64,000 nucleotides of DNA. It comes from Parvibaculum lavamentivorans DS-1. Lineage in GTDB: Bacteria > Pseudomonadota > Alphaproteobacteria > Parvibaculales > Parvibaculaceae. The stretch covers positions 3,083,001-3,147,000 of the forward strand of contig NC_009719.1 in the NCBI RefSeq assembly GCF_000017565.1, given 5' to 3'. How positions within the stretch are numbered: position 1 is the first letter of the stretch; every line of letters begins with the position of its first letter. Below, one piece after another: positions 29,203-39,253 of the stretch. The translations under genes and the position numbers were made by a program. Under the pieces are notes generated by a model. That model saw only the letters and a list, made by a program, of their open reading frames with translations. It had not been told where the DNA came from and made no database searches.

Positions 29203-29829
29203 ATGTTCACAGGAATCATCACGGATGTTGGGCGCATTCGCGCTGTCGAGAAGCGCGGCGATGCACGCTTCGTAATCGGTACTGCGTACGGCACGGACGG
29301 AATAGACATCGGTGCCTCGATTGCCTGCGCCGGTTGCTGCCTGACGGTGGTGGAGAAAGGCCGGGACTCATCGGGCGACTGGTTCGCCGTCGACGTGTCC
29401 GCGGAGTCGCTGACCTGCACTACCCTTGGCGGCTGGGCAGAGGGCACACGGGTCAATCTTGAAAGAGCGCTGAAAGCCGGCGACGAACTTGGCGGGCACA
29501 TCGTCAGCGGCCATGTCGATGGGATCTGCCACATTCGGGAAATCCGTCCCGAAGGCGATTCCATGAGGTTCGTCTTCGAGGCTCCCGGCGATCTCGGGCG
29601 GTTCATCGCTCCGAAGGGCTCGGTGACATTGAACGGTACCTCGCTGACAGTAAACGAGGTCGAAGACCGGAAAGCCGGCGGAAACGCTGGCAGTACGCTA
29701 TTCGGTGTCAACATCATTCCCCACACCCAGGCGGTAACAACCTGGGGTATGGCGAAAGCCGGCGATCCCGTTAATCTTGAAATAGATATGCTGGCCCGGT
29801 ATGTGGCGCGGCTGGTTCAAAAGGATTGA
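29203..29829 (+). CDS. ribE: Riboflavin synthase alpha subunit
   Basis: Dismutates two 6,7-dimethyl-8-ribityllumazines to riboflavin; 208 residues. It is built of two lumazine-binding repeats, the first starting MFTGIITDVGRI (residue 1) and the second GHIVSGHVDGICHI (about 97). The substrate-binding CAGCCLTVVEKG and the GTSLTVNEV motif of the two halves are intact. The start is the ATG at 29203, just after the ribD stop. It is part of the ribD-ribE-ribBX-ribH run. Confidence 0.94.
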   Translation: MFTGIITDVGRIRAVEKRGDARFVIGTAYGTDGIDIGASIACAGCCLTVVEKGRDSSGDWFAVDVSAESLTCTTLGGWAEGTRVNLERALKAGDELGGHIVSGHVDGICHIREIRPEGDSMRFVFEAPGDLGRFIAPKGSVTLNGTSLTVNEVEDRKAGGNAGSTLFGVNIIPHTQAVTTWGMAKAGDPVNLEIDMLARYVARLVQKD

Positions 29830-29834
29830 GACCT

Positions 29835-30983
29835 GTGTACAAGGAATATCTCTCCCCGATAGAAGACGTCATCGAGGACGCCCGGAATGGCAAGATGTTC
29901 ATTCTTGTCGATGCGGAGGATCGCGAGAACGAAGGCGACCTCGTCATCCCGGCGCAGATGTGCACGCCGGAAGCCGTCAACTTCATGGCGAAGTACGGAC
30001 GAGGGCTCATATGCCTGACGTTGACAAATGATCGTGCGAAGCAGCTCAACCTGCAGTTGATGTCATCAACCAACCAATCGCGTCATCAGACAGCGTTCAC
30101 GGTGTCGATCGAGGCGCGGGAGGGAATTTCGACCGGCATCTCCGCGCATGACCGTGCGCATACCGTTTCCGTCGCCATCGATCCGACCAAGGGCGCCACC
30201 GATATCGTTTCCCCGGGCCATGTGTTTCCGCTTGTTGCGCGCGACGGAGGCGTGCTGGTACGGGCGGGACATACGGAGTCGGCGGTCGATATCGCACGCC
30301 TTGCGGGGCTTTATCCCGCCGGCGTCATTTGCGAAATCATGAATGACGATGGAACGATGGCGCGGCTGCCGGACCTCGTGCAGTTCGCGCAGTTGCACGG
30401 GCTGAAGATCGCGACCATCGCGGACCTCATCGCCTATCGTCGCCGATATGACAATTTTATCCACCGGGCGATCGAAACCGAACTCGACAGCGAGTATGGC
30501 GGCGAGTTCAAGCTCATGGTCTATCTCAATACCGTCGAATACGCGGAGCACATTGCGCTTGTAAAAGGCGATATTTCCGGGCCGGAGCCTGTACTGGTAC
30601 GCGTTCACGCGATCAATGTCTTTGACGATATTCTGGGGGCGACCGGGCCGCGCTCGGACGTGCTGAAGGAGTCGATGCGCATCATTGCCGAGGAGGGCCG
30701 TGGCGTGATCGTGCTGATCCGCGATACAACCGCGACCGTCGTTTCCGACATGCTCCTGAGAAAGGGAGAAGGCGGAGAACAAGGAATGCCCCGGCGGCTT
30801 CGAGAGTATGGCGTAGGCGCGCAAATTTTGCTCGATCTCGGCGTTCATGACATGGTGCTGCTGTCGGATACGGATCGGAGCATTGTCGGCCTCGACGGGT
30901 ATGGCCTTCGGGTTACGGGGCAACGTCCTATTACCAAAGCCGGCAATGCGAAGGCCGCTCGCGCCAAGGAGACCACCTCGTGA
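29835..30983 (+). CDS. ribBX: DHBP synthase fused to a degenerate GTP cyclohydrolase II-like domain
   Basis: A 382-residue fusion read from a GTG at 29835; a TTG at 29826 overlapping the ribE stop is an alternative. The N-terminal 3,4-dihydroxy-2-butanone-4-phosphate synthase domain (about 1-200) is intact: [16 protein letters not shown] and [17 protein letters not shown]. The C-terminal GTP cyclohydrolase II-like half (about 205-370) has lost the zinc cysteines: where active enzymes read C-x10-C-x-C it has [18 protein letters not shown] (260-277). It therefore cannot be a normal GTP cyclohydrolase II. Such RibB-RibX fusions are described in Bradyrhizobium. GTP cyclohydrolase II activity must come from another locus. 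Confidence 0.88.
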   Translation: MYKEYLSPIEDVIEDARNGKMFILVDAEDRENEGDLVIPAQMCTPEAVNFMAKYGRGLICLTLTNDRAKQLNLQLMSSTNQSRHQTAFTVSIEAREGISTGISAHDRAHTVSVAIDPTKGATDIVSPGHVFPLVARDGGVLVRAGHTESAVDIARLAGLYPAGVICEIMNDDGTMARLPDLVQFAQLHGLKIATIADLIAYRRRYDNFIHRAIETELDSEYGGEFKLMVYLNTVEYAEHIALVKGDISGPEPVLVRVHAINVFDDILGATGPRSDVLKESMRIIAEEGRGVIVLIRDTTATVVSDMLLRKGEGGEQGMPRRLREYGVGAQILLDLGVHDMVLLSDTDRSIVGLDGYGLRVTGQRPITKAGNAKAARAKETTS

Positions 30984-31435
30984 CGACCCAGGCCCATATT
31001 CTCATTGTCGAAGCACGTTTTTATGAAGACCTGGCAGATGAACTCGCTCGTGGAGCGATCCAGGCACTTGAGGCGCGCGGCGCCACATGGCAGAGAGCTT
31101 CCGTGCCGGGCGTGCTCGAACTTCCGGCCGCAGTGAAATATGCTCTCGACGCGATGGCGCATGGCGGATTTACGAAAGCGTTTGACGGTTTCGTTGTTCT
31201 TGGATGCGTTATCCGCGGAGAGACTACGCATTACGACATAGTGTCGAATGAGTCAGCGCGAGCGTTGATGGATCTTGGAGTCGAACGCTCCCTTGCACTC
31301 GGAAACGGTATACAGACGGTAGAGAATGAGGCGCAGGCGTGGGCCCGCGCCAAGGTTAGCGAGAAGAACAAAGGCGGCGGTGCCGCGAATGCGTGTCTCG
31401 ATATGATCGAACTCAAGCGCAGCTTCGGCGGCTAG
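30980..31435 (+). CDS. ribH: 6,7-dimethyl-8-ribityllumazine synthase
   Basis: Condenses the RibB and RibD products to the lumazine precursor of riboflavin; 151 residues. The active-site block [21 protein letters not shown] (about 74-94) contains the catalytic His. The N-terminus [17 protein letters not shown] and the [12 protein letters not shown] segment fit the family. The GTG start overlaps the ribBX stop by four bases (GTGA). It is followed after 23 bases by nusB. Confidence 0.95.
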   Translation: MTTQAHILIVEARFYEDLADELARGAIQALEARGATWQRASVPGVLELPAAVKYALDAMAHGGFTKAFDGFVVLGCVIRGETTHYDIVSNESARALMDLGVERSLALGNGIQTVENEAQAWARAKVSEKNKGGGAANACLDMIELKRSFGG

Positions 31436-31458
31436 AGACGATCGGGGTTTATAGAGTA

Positions 31459-31974
31459 ATGACTTCAGTTCCGACGCAACAGACGGCGACGAGAGGGCTC
31501 GATCCGCGAGCGCGCGCTGCTGCGCGACTTTTCGCCGTCCAGGCGCTTTATCAGATGGATATAGCGGCGACGCCACTCGACGAGGTGGTTGAAGAGTTTG
31601 TCGAGCATCGGCTTGAAGAGCCGGAGGGCGACAATGAAATATTTGCGGCCGATAAGGTGCACTTCGAGGATGTCGTTCGGGGTGTGGTGCGGGAGCAAAG
31701 AGAGCTCGACGTTCAGGTGAATTCTGCGCTGGCCAAAGGCTGGTCGCTGGCTCGACTGGACGCAACCCTGCGTGCGATCCTGCGTTGCGGAACATATGAA
31801 CTTCGGCGATGCAAGGATGTGCCGCTCAAGGTCGTCATCAATGAATATGTCGAAATCGCACATGCCTTCTTCGAAGGCGACGAGCCTGGCGTGGTGAATG
31901 CCGTTCTCGACCGGCTTGGCCGCGACATTCGGGCCGGTTCCGGGATAGGTCATGGCAGCTCGGAGCAAGCCTGA
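31459..31974 (+). CDS. nusB: Transcription antitermination factor NusB
   Basis: RNA-binding helical protein of the rRNA antitermination complex with NusE; 171 residues. The start is the ATG at 31459, since an upstream extension lies inside ribH. Family features: ARAAARLFAVQALYQMDI (about 20), GWSLARLDATLRAILRCGTYEL and VVINEYVEIAHAFFEGDEPGVVNAVLDRL, all in the usual order. The last 23 bases overlap the thiL start. Confidence 0.93.
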   Translation: MTSVPTQQTATRGLDPRARAAARLFAVQALYQMDIAATPLDEVVEEFVEHRLEEPEGDNEIFAADKVHFEDVVRGVVREQRELDVQVNSALAKGWSLARLDATLRAILRCGTYELRRCKDVPLKVVINEYVEIAHAFFEGDEPGVVNAVLDRLGRDIRAGSGIGHGSSEQA

Positions 31975-32968
31975 AGGCGGCAATGGCGGCCGGCCGAGCG
32001 AATTCGCGTTGATTGAAGATCTGTTCGCGCCACTGGCGGCAGGGGCACCGGGCGCTTACGGTCTTAAAGACGACGCCGCACTTTTTTCTCCCTCACCAGA
32101 CCATGAAACCGTGCTCACCGTCGACGCGATGGTGGCCGGTGTCCATTTCCTGCCCGACGATCCGCCTGAAACGGTTGCCCGAAAGCTTCTACGTGTGAAC
32201 CTGTCCGACCTTGCAGCGAAAGGGGCGACACCACGAGGGTACCTTCTCGTGACCGCATGGCGGGCAGAGACATCCGTCGACTGGATGCGGGGCTTTGCTG
32301 CCGGGCTTATGGAGGACCAAAACCTCTTCGGCATATCGCTATGGGGTGGCGATACCGTGACCACGACAGGTCCGATGACGCTCTCTCTTACGGCGATTGG
32401 CGAGGTCGCCGCCGGACAGATGATCCGCAGAGGCGGTGCCCGGCCGGGCGACGACATCTATGTCACCGGCACCGTTGGCGATGCGGCGCTCGGCCTCTCG
32501 GTGTTGCGTGGGGCGTTGGACATGCCTGATACAGCGGATGCCGCACATCTGGTGAGGCGGTACAGGGAGCCGGAACCACGGACAGCTTTTGGACCGAAGC
32601 TTTGTGGCGTGGCCCATGCCGCACTCGATGTTTCGGACGGGCTGATGGCGGATCTTGGCCATATTTGTGAGGTTTCCGGAACAGGAGCACGAATCAACAT
32701 GGAGTCCGTGCCGTTGTCCCGTGCGGCAAGGGCCGCGCTCGCACGCGACCCCCGCCTTGTCGAGGCGGTGGCGGGGGGAGGAGATGACTACGAGATTCTC
32801 TTCGCCGCACCGCCTGACCGAGCATCGAAGATTGGGGCTATCGCTGCGGAAAGCGGCATTTCGGCGACCAGAATTGGGACGATGACGGAACAAAGTGACG
32901 GCGTGAGTGCCATCGACGGGGCAGGGAATAAGATCGCGCTCAAGCAATTGGGATATCGCCACTTTTAG
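31952..32968 (+). CDS. thiL: Thiamine-monophosphate kinase
   Basis: Phosphorylates thiamine monophosphate to the cofactor thiamine pyrophosphate; 338 residues. N-terminal FALIEDLFAPL and the GLKDDAALF phosphate-binding loop, then the VDAMVAGVHFLPDD and LWGGDTVTT motifs, the DVSDGLMADLGHI segment and GGGDDYEILF are all intact. It overlaps nusB by 23 bases, so the pair is probably coupled. The 164 bases after it, before hppA, hold no gene. Confidence 0.93.
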   Translation: MAARSKPEGGNGGRPSEFALIEDLFAPLAAGAPGAYGLKDDAALFSPSPDHETVLTVDAMVAGVHFLPDDPPETVARKLLRVNLSDLAAKGATPRGYLLVTAWRAETSVDWMRGFAAGLMEDQNLFGISLWGGDTVTTTGPMTLSLTAIGEVAAGQMIRRGGARPGDDIYVTGTVGDAALGLSVLRGALDMPDTADAAHLVRRYREPEPRTAFGPKLCGVAHAALDVSDGLMADLGHICEVSGTGARINMESVPLSRAARAALARDPRLVEAVAGGGDDYEILFAAPPDRASKIGAIAAESGISATRIGTMTEQSDGVSAIDGAGNKIALKQLGYRHF

Positions 32969-33132
32969 CCGGTGGCGGGGATCAGGCCGCCCGGTTGCTT
33001 TCCCATGTCGTATTTGGCATCTTTCCGCGCGATTTCTGCATTCGGCAGGGGGAGGACTTCCGGCACCAGCGGCCGGAAGATCGAGTGGAAAATCCCGCCG
33101 GTTAATCCGTCAAGGAACCTAAGGACAAAACA

Positions 33133-35247
33133 ATGAGCACTGCTTTGTGGGCTATTATCGGCTGCGGGCTGCTCGCGCTCGTCTACGGCATCTGGGCTGT
33201 ACGCTCGGTGCTGGCGATGGATGCAGGCAACGCGCGCATGCAGGAGATCGCAGCGGCGATCCAGGAAGGTGCCAGCGCATATCTTGCGCGTCAGTACACA
33301 ACCATCGCAATTGTCGGCGCGGTCATTTTCGCAATCGTCTGGTATTTGTTGACGCTGAAGGTTGCCGTCGGCTTCCTCGTCGGCGCTACACTCTCGGGCG
33401 CTGCCGGCTATATCGGAATGCTTGTGTCGGTCCGCGCCAACGTGCGGACAACCCAGGCTTCAAGTGTCAGCCTCGCCGCCGGACTCAATGTGGCTTTCAA
33501 GTCCGGCGCCGTCACCGGCATGCTCGTTGCCGGCCTGGCTCTGCTTTCGGTTGCTGTCTACTTCTCGGTGCTCACAGTCTATCTCGGTTATGACGCCGGT
33601 TCGCGCGAGGTTATCGATGCGCTGGTGGCGCTCGGCTTCGGCGCTTCGCTGATTTCGATCTTCGCGCGTCTTGGCGGCGGCATCTTCACCAAGGGCGCCG
33701 ACGTGGGCGGCGACCTGGTGGGCAAGGTTGAAGCGGGCATTCCCGAAGACGATCCGCGCAACCCCGCCACCATCGCCGATAATGTGGGCGACAATGTCGG
33801 CGATTGCGCCGGCATGGCGGCAGACCTTTTCGAGACCTATGCGGTGACCGTGGTCGCGACAATGGTTCTTGCCTCGATCTTTTTCGTGGGCGAAGGCCTC
33901 GGCAGCATGATGCTCTATCCGCTCGCTATTGGTGCGGCCTGCATCGTGACGTCGATCATCGGCACCTTCTTCGTGCGGCTCGGCAAGAGCAACAACATCA
34001 TGGGCGCGCTCTACAAGGGCTTCATAGCCTCGGCGATCCTCTCCCTGATCGCGCTCTACTTCGTGACCGATGCAATCATCGGCCTCGATACGGGCTACAC
34101 GGTTGGCGCGGCCAGCTTCACCGGCTTCAGCCTCTACATCTGTGGCGTTGCCGGTCTGATTGTAACGGGCCTCATCATCTGGATCACCGAGTACTATACC
34201 GGCGTGAACTTCCGTCCGGTGAAGTCGGTGGCGGCGGCCTCGGCCACCGGCCATGGCACGAACGTCATTCAGGGCCTCGCGATCTCGATGGAAGCGACGG
34301 CACTGCCGGCGCTTGTCATCGTTGTCGGCATTCTGGTGACCTACGGCCTCGCGGGGCTCTTCGGCATTGCCATCGCCGTGACGACGATGCTCGCACTTGC
34401 CGGCATGGTCGTCGCGCTCGACGCCTTCGGTCCGGTAACGGACAATGCAGGCGGCATCGCCGAAATGGCGGACCTTCCGGCGGATGTTCGCAAGACCACC
34501 GACGCGCTCGACGCTGTCGGCAATACGACGAAGGCGGTCACGAAGGGCTATGCGATCGGTTCAGCGGGTCTCGGCGCGCTCGTGCTCTTCGCGGCTTATA
34601 CGGAAGACCTGAAGTTCTTCGCGGCGAATTCGGATACCTACGGGTATTTCGCAGGCGTCAGCCCTGACTTCTCCCTTTCGAACCCCTATGTGGTGATCGG
34701 CCTCTTCATTGGCGGATTGCTGCCTTACCTCTTCGGTTCGATGGGCATGACGGCGGTTGGCCGTGCGGCCGGCTCGGTCGTCGAAGAAGTCAGGCGTCAG
34801 TTCAAAGCCGATCCGGGCATCATGGCCGGCACGTCCAAGCCGGACTACGCGCGTGCGGTCGACATGCTGACCAAGGCAGCGATCAAGGAAATGATCATTC
34901 CCTCACTGTTGCCTGTTCTTTCGCCGGTCGTTCTCTACTTCATCATCCTTGGCATCGCGGATAAATCCGCTGCCTTCTCCGCAGTCGGCGCAATGCTGCT
35001 CGGCGTCATCGTGACGGGTCTCTTCGTCGCGATCTCCATGACGTCCGGCGGCGGAGCCTGGGACAATGCGAAGAAGTACATTGAAGATGGCAATTATGGT
35101 GGCAAGGGCTCCGAAGCTCACAAAGCCGCTGTCACCGGGGATACCGTCGGTGACCCCTACAAGGACACGGCGGGCCCCGCTGTGAACCCAATGATCAAGA
35201 TCACGAACATCGTGGCACTTCTTCTGCTGGCGGTGCTTGCGCACTAA
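33133..35247 (+). CDS. hppA: Proton-translocating inorganic pyrophosphatase, K+-independent type
   Basis: Integral membrane pyrophosphatase that couples pyrophosphate hydrolysis to proton pumping; 704 residues with about 16 helices. The substrate site is complete: [20 protein letters not shown] (181-200), [19 protein letters not shown] (216-234), DNAGGIAEM (437-445) and the late [14 protein letters not shown]. In [10 protein letters not shown], Lys467 and Thr470 occupy the positions that mark potassium-independent enzymes. It recycles pyrophosphate and supports the proton gradient. A strong terminator follows at 35271. Confidence 0.96.
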   Translation: MSTALWAIIGCGLLALVYGIWAVRSVLAMDAGNARMQEIAAAIQEGASAYLARQYTTIAIVGAVIFAIVWYLLTLKVAVGFLVGATLSGAAGYIGMLVSVRANVRTTQASSVSLAAGLNVAFKSGAVTGMLVAGLALLSVAVYFSVLTVYLGYDAGSREVIDALVALGFGASLISIFARLGGGIFTKGADVGGDLVGKVEAGIPEDDPRNPATIADNVGDNVGDCAGMAADLFETYAVTVVATMVLASIFFVGEGLGSMMLYPLAIGAACIVTSIIGTFFVRLGKSNNIMGALYKGFIASAILSLIALYFVTDAIIGLDTGYTVGAASFTGFSLYICGVAGLIVTGLIIWITEYYTGVNFRPVKSVAAASATGHGTNVIQGLAISMEATALPALVIVVGILVTYGLAGLFGIAIAVTTMLALAGMVVALDAFGPVTDNAGGIAEMADLPADVRKTTDALDAVGNTTKAVTKGYAIGSAGLGALVLFAAYTEDLKFFAANSDTYGYFAGVSPDFSLSNPYVVIGLFIGGLLPYLFGSMGMTAVGRAAGSVVEEVRRQFKADPGIMAGTSKPDYARAVDMLTKAAIKEMIIPSLLPVLSPVVLYFIILGIADKSAAFSAVGAMLLGVIVTGLFVAISMTSGGGAWDNAKKYIEDGNYGGKGSEAHKAAVTGDTVGDPYKDTAGPAVNPMIKITNIVALLLLAVLAH

Positions 35248-35270
35248 CGGCGACAATAATTGAACAGAGA

Positions 35271-35302
35271 GGCCCCGTGGCGATATCCACGGGGCCTTTT
35301 TT
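35271..35302 (+). terminator. Rho-independent terminator after hppA
   Basis: A perfect ten-base stem (GGCCCCGTGG pairing with CCACGGGGCC), a six-base loop CGATAT and six Ts. It lies 24 bases after the hppA stop. Confidence 0.95.
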
Positions 35303-35384
35303 GTGTTGTGACAATCAGCCGGTTTGACCTCCGGGGTTTTTGGCTGAACACTCAATACGGCTTATCGGCAGAAGGACCGGCAGG

Positions 35385-37070
35385 GTGACGATCCCGGGAG
35401 TATCCGTCTTTTACGAGATTGCCGCGCTTTTGATGCTCGCTTCAATTGTAGGAGTAGTCGGGCTTCGGTTGCGGCAGCCGATGATCGTCAGTTTCATCAT
35501 TGTCGGAATGCTGGCAGGTCCCGCCGGGTTCGACATGGTGCGTTCGACTGACTACCTCGATCTTCTTTCCGAGCTCGGCGTCACGCTGCTTCTGTTCCTG
35601 GTTGGACTTAAGCTCGACCTGAATCTTGTCAGGACGCTTGGTGTCGTTGCGCTCAGTACAGGCCTTGGGCAGATCGTCTTTACATCTACTGTCGGATTTG
35701 TTCTCTGCCTCGTACTCGGTATGCCGATGCTCACCAGCATCTACGTCGCCGTTGCGCTCACCTTTTCCAGCACAATCATCATTGTGAAGCTTTTATCAGA
35801 CAAGCGCGAGCTTGATGCATTGCATGGCAGGATCGCGCTTGGTTTCCTCATCGTTCAGGATCTTGCGGTCGTGTTGGCCATGGCTGTGATGTCTGCGTTG
35901 ACTGCGGGAGCAGAGAGAGACGCAGGACTTCTGGAAGCGCTCTTGGCCTTGGCCGCAGGTGCAATACCGCTTCTGTTGCTTTGGCTCATCGTCTCAAAAT
36001 TTGCGAACCCGCTGCTGGAGAATATAGCCAAAGCTCCCGAGCTGCTGGTCGTTTTCGCACTGGGGCTTGCGGCGGCGTTTGCGGCGCTGGGGGACTATCT
36101 TGGATTCAGCAAGGAGTTGGGTGGACTAATCGCCGGCGTCGCCCTTGCCACCACCCCGTTCAGAGAGGCTATTGCTTCCCGCCTGGCAAGTCTTCGCGAT
36201 TTCCTTCTCGTATTTTTCTTCATATCGCTCGGTGCGCATCTGGACCTGCGGACTGTTGGCGACGCGGTTGGCGATGCGCTGGTGCTTTCGTTGTTTGTCT
36301 TGATTGGTAACCCGCTCATCGTGATGATCATAATGGGGGTAATGGGGTATCGGAAGCGAACCGGATTTCTCGCCGGCCTTACGGTTGCCCAGATCAGCGA
36401 GTTTTCCCTCATCTTCGTCACGATGGGGCTTGTGCTCGGGCATTTGAATGAAGGGGCTGTGGGGCTGGTTACACTCGTCGGAGTGATCACCATCGGCCTT
36501 TCAACCTACATGATTATTTATTCACAGCAGCTCTATGCCGTTCTCGAAAGGTTTCTTGGAATTTTTGAAAGACGGGTGACTTATCGCGAGGAAGAGTATG
36601 CGGAGGGCGAGGCTGGCCAAGGATACGACGTACTGCTTTTCGGCTTAGGGCGCTACGGACGCGCGCTGCATTCGCGCTTTACGGAGAGTGGTTTGAAGGT
36701 TCTCGGGGTTGATTTCGACCCGGATGTCATCCGCCAGTGGAAGCAACGGGGAGCAGCGGTGATGTACGGGGATTTGCTCGATCCGGATATGTGCGATGCC
36801 TTGCCGATGGCAGGCATTGAGTATGTCGTGATGGCGGTGCCGCCGCACGAAATCGGCATTACGCATCAAGACCCCCGGATCGTTCAGATTGAAGCGCTCC
36901 GGCACCGAGGTTACACCGGCCATATTGCCGTTATCGGAAGAAGCGAAGCCGATGTGGTTCTGCTGCGGGAGAAAGGTGCGGATATAGTTCTCAGTCCATT
37001 TGCGGATGCTGCGGAGCGAGCGATGGAACGGTTATTTCGTGCGGGGCGGGGTTCTTTTTCGGCGAACTGA
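35385..37070 (+). CDS. CPA2-family cation:proton antiporter with TrkA-N domain (Kef-like)
   Basis: A monovalent cation:proton antiporter of about 561 residues from a GTG at 35385. A TTG at 35340 would add 15 residues. The GTG is preferred because GAAGGA lies about eight bases upstream and the first helix begins at once. Membrane helices cover residues 1-400, with AVALTFSSTIIIVKLLSDK and LGFLIVQDLAVVLAMA typical of Kef/YbaL transporters. A Rossmann RCK domain follows (about 435-550; LLFGLGRYGRALHSRF, GVDFDPDV). It is probably a K+/H+ antiporter for ion or pH balance. A universal stress protein gene follows after 32 bases. Confidence 0.85.
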   Translation: MTIPGVSVFYEIAALLMLASIVGVVGLRLRQPMIVSFIIVGMLAGPAGFDMVRSTDYLDLLSELGVTLLLFLVGLKLDLNLVRTLGVVALSTGLGQIVFTSTVGFVLCLVLGMPMLTSIYVAVALTFSSTIIIVKLLSDKRELDALHGRIALGFLIVQDLAVVLAMAVMSALTAGAERDAGLLEALLALAAGAIPLLLLWLIVSKFANPLLENIAKAPELLVVFALGLAAAFAALGDYLGFSKELGGLIAGVALATTPFREAIASRLASLRDFLLVFFFISLGAHLDLRTVGDAVGDALVLSLFVLIGNPLIVMIIMGVMGYRKRTGFLAGLTVAQISEFSLIFVTMGLVLGHLNEGAVGLVTLVGVITIGLSTYMIIYSQQLYAVLERFLGIFERRVTYREEEYAEGEAGQGYDVLLFGLGRYGRALHSRFTESGLKVLGVDFDPDVIRQWKQRGAAVMYGDLLDPDMCDALPMAGIEYVVMAVPPHEIGITHQDPRIVQIEALRHRGYTGHIAVIGRSEADVVLLREKGADIVLSPFADAAERAMERLFRAGRGSFSAN

Positions 37071-37102
37071 GCGAGAAGCTTAGATGGCAATGGGAGGACG
37101 TC

Positions 37103-37996
37103 ATGTCGACCAAGGGTGGAAGCGGAAGTTTGTCTGGCTTGAAGAGCATCCTGATTGCGACCGATCTTTCCACGCGATCGGACAAGGCTGTCTCGCGGGG
37201 GCTCGCACTGGCGGCAGCCTATGGCGCCACCGTTCGCGTGGTGCACGTTGTCGATGACGATCAGCCGGCGTCTCTGGTGGAAGATGAAGCCTCGCGGGCT
37301 GCGGACCTCATCGAGGAATATGTAGCACCCATTGCGAAGGAATTTGGGCTGACCCCCGACATCGACATATGGAGGGGGCTTCCTTCCGTCGCCATTCAAA
37401 CCCTTGTGGATCAGCTCGCCCCGGATCTCCTGGTGCTGGGGGCTCACCGGCGGCAGTTCTTGCGAGATGTATTTATCGGAACCACGGTCGAGCGTGTTAT
37501 TCGCTCATGCGGGCGCCCAGTCCTGATGGTCAATCTGGCGCCGGAGATTCCATACCGAAAAGCAATGGCGGCTGTGGACCTCTCGCAGCATTCGATTGAT
37601 GCACTTGAGTTCGCGTCGCGAATTTCATTTCTCGGTTGCGAAAAGCTCTCCGTGGTTCACGCGTTCTTGCCGCTTGCAGATGGTTTGATGCGATATGCCG
37701 ACGTCGAAATGAACAAGATCGAGGAATATGTGGTTTCCGTCGCGGATGAGGCTCATGCGGCAGTGCTTCATATGTTGTTGGCCGGAGACTGGGCGGGAAG
37801 GAAGCCGGATGTGATCGTCGAGGAGGGCCCTGCTGCGGATGTTATCAAGTCGCAGGTGGCGAGGGTGAAGCCGGAGCTTGTGATATTGGGGACGCGCGGT
37901 CTTTCGAGTCTGAAGCAGACGTTGATCGGCAGTGTTGCCAATGCCGTGCTGCGCGATGTCGAATGTGATTTGCTGGCGGTCCCGGCACCGAGATAG
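37103..37996 (+). CDS. Tandem universal stress protein
   Basis: A 297-residue cytoplasmic protein with two UspA domains (about 10-145 and 150-297). The first starts LKSILIATDLSTRSDKAV; the second ends GTRGLSSLKQTLIGSVANAVLRDVECDLLAVP, with the ATP-binding G-x2-G-x9-G(S/T)-like glycine pattern. The first domain has GAHRRQFLRDVFIGTTVERVIRSCGRPVL, a degenerate version. It is 32 bases after the antiporter gene and likely in the same operon, hinting at ion or energy stress response. Confidence 0.88.
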   Translation: MSTKGGSGSLSGLKSILIATDLSTRSDKAVSRGLALAAAYGATVRVVHVVDDDQPASLVEDEASRAADLIEEYVAPIAKEFGLTPDIDIWRGLPSVAIQTLVDQLAPDLLVLGAHRRQFLRDVFIGTTVERVIRSCGRPVLMVNLAPEIPYRKAMAAVDLSQHSIDALEFASRISFLGCEKLSVVHAFLPLADGLMRYADVEMNKIEEYVVSVADEAHAAVLHMLLAGDWAGRKPDVIVEEGPAADVIKSQVARVKPELVILGTRGLSSLKQTLIGSVANAVLRDVECDLLAVPAPR

Positions 37997-38007
37997 TGGG
38001 TCAACAT

Positions 38008-38040
38008 AAAAAAGGCCCGGCAATGAGCCGGGCCTGATTT
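38008..38040. terminator. Bidirectional terminator between the Usp and bamE genes
   Basis: A perfect eight-base stem (GGCCCGGC pairing with GCCGGGCC, 38014-38034) with a five-base loop. It is flanked by six As on the left, which give a six-U tract for bamE transcription, and by a short T-rich stretch on the right. It lies between the two convergent stops. Confidence 0.85.
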
Positions 38041-38048
38041 ATTTCCGA

Positions 38049-38552
38049 TTACCTGCGCCCCGTGGGATTCCCTGTTGCCGGTGCGTCTGCGGGTGCGGGT
38101 GTGTTGAACCGGCCCAAGTTACCGAAGAGTTGGCCGAGAATTGTAAGTTCTTTTCCGCGTGTGGGCGTTTTCCGGTCGACGAAGTCCACGATCTGCCCAT
38201 CTTCCAATCCGTAATAGGCGATCTGCTGGACACTCTGCGTTTCATCGAAATAAACAGCAGCCACGGTCCGTTCGACTTCCTGCGGGCGGTAGAAGGCGAC
38301 GGTTTCGAATTTGCTGGAGATGTAGTACCAAGCTTCGCCATCCACGGTGGAGACGGTGGAGGGCGAACCCATGACGCTCCGGACCTGTTCCTTTGACGCG
38401 CCGGTCTGCAGTTTCTCCAGGTCGGCCGGGTCGAAGATATAACCCCGGTCTTCCACTATCGGAGAGCACCCCGGCAGTGCGGCGGCGGCCAGCGAAAGGC
38501 AGGCTGCAGCCAATACTAGCCGGGCGGTGCGGCGAGGGCGGGACGGTGTCAT
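38049..38552 (-). CDS. bamE: Outer membrane assembly lipoprotein BamE
   Basis: Lipoprotein of the BAM complex that inserts outer-membrane beta-barrels; 167 residues from the ATG at 38552. The lipoprotein signal has a basic start (MTPSRPRRTARL), a hydrophobic core and the lipobox LPGC. The SmpA/OmlA domain follows: RGYIFDPADLEKLQTGASKEQVRSVMGSPST, then AWYYISSKFE and VAAVYFDETQSVQQIAYYG. The Pro/Ala-rich tail is variable. It is divergent from the cytochrome bc1 chaperone gene. Confidence 0.92.
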   Translation of the reverse strand: MTPSRPRRTARLVLAAACLSLAAAALPGCSPIVEDRGYIFDPADLEKLQTGASKEQVRSVMGSPSTVSTVDGEAWYYISSKFETVAFYRPQEVERTVAAVYFDETQSVQQIAYYGLEDGQIVDFVDRKTPTRGKELTILGQLFGNLGRFNTPAPADAPATGNPTGRR

Positions 38553-38671
38553 GGCGCGGGTCTCCTCGGGCCTAAAAAGTTCTGTCGTTGACCTACCCTT
38601 GTCGCCAGCTAAATTCAATCGGCATATGCGGCAAGGGTTTTAAACCTATACCCTGGGCGGGAGCGAAAGCC

Positions 38672-39253
38672 ATGATATGGAGAAATATTTTTGGCCGTTC
38701 TCCGCGGGACGAGACGCCCTATGCGTTGTATGCGGGGCTGGTGGCCCAGGCGCGCTCACCGCAATTCTATCTCCACATGAATGTGCCGGACACAGCGGAG
38801 GGACGATTCGAGATGGTGGCGCTTCATGCCTTCCTGGTGCTCCGGAAGCTCAGGTCCGGCGGCGAGGAAGGCAAGGCGCTTGGCCAGAAGGTCTTCGACA
38901 TTCTGTTCGATGACATGGACCAGACGCTGAGGGAAATGGGGGTCGGCGATCTCTCCGTCGGCAAGAAGATCAAGGCGTTGGCCTCCTCATTTTACGGTCG
39001 TATTCAGGCCTATGAAGAGGGGCTTGGCGAGGCTGCGGGGGAGCGTTTGAGGGATGCCTTGAGGCGCAATTTATACGGCGGCTTGCAGGTCCGAGACGAG
39101 CAGGTGAGTTCGATGGAGGACTATGTCCGCCGCGCCGATCGCGCTCTGCTCGATCAGCCGATTGACGATGTCATGGCGGGACGCGCCGTATTCGCATCTC
39201 CGCCGGATGTGACATCCATCGAAGCGGATTTGACGGAAGGAGAGCTGCGATGA
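38672..39253 (+). CDS. Ubiquinol-cytochrome c chaperone family protein (CBP3-like)
   Basis: A 193-residue member of the ubiquinol-cytochrome c chaperone / UPF0174 family, homologous to mitochondrial Cbp3, which helps assemble cytochrome b of complex III. The start is the ATG at 38672 because the preceding frame is unrelated. Motifs: YALYAGLVAQARSPQFY (about 19), AEGRFEMVALHAFLVLRKL, and FDDMDQTLREMGVGDLSVGKKIK. It overlaps the YceD gene by four bases (ATGA). Confidence 0.88.
   Translation: MIWRNIFGRSPRDETPYALYAGLVAQARSPQFYLHMNVPDTAEGRFEMVALHAFLVLRKLRSGGEEGKALGQKVFDILFDDMDQTLREMGVGDLSVGKKIKALASSFYGRIQAYEEGLGEAAGERLRDALRRNLYGGLQVRDEQVSSMEDYVRRADRALLDQPIDDVMAGRAVFASPPDVTSIEADLTEGELR

Noticed and set aside
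32907-33122. A 71-codon frame between thiL and hppA
   Set aside because: It overlaps the end of thiL in another frame and has an Arg/Ser-rich composition without any motif.
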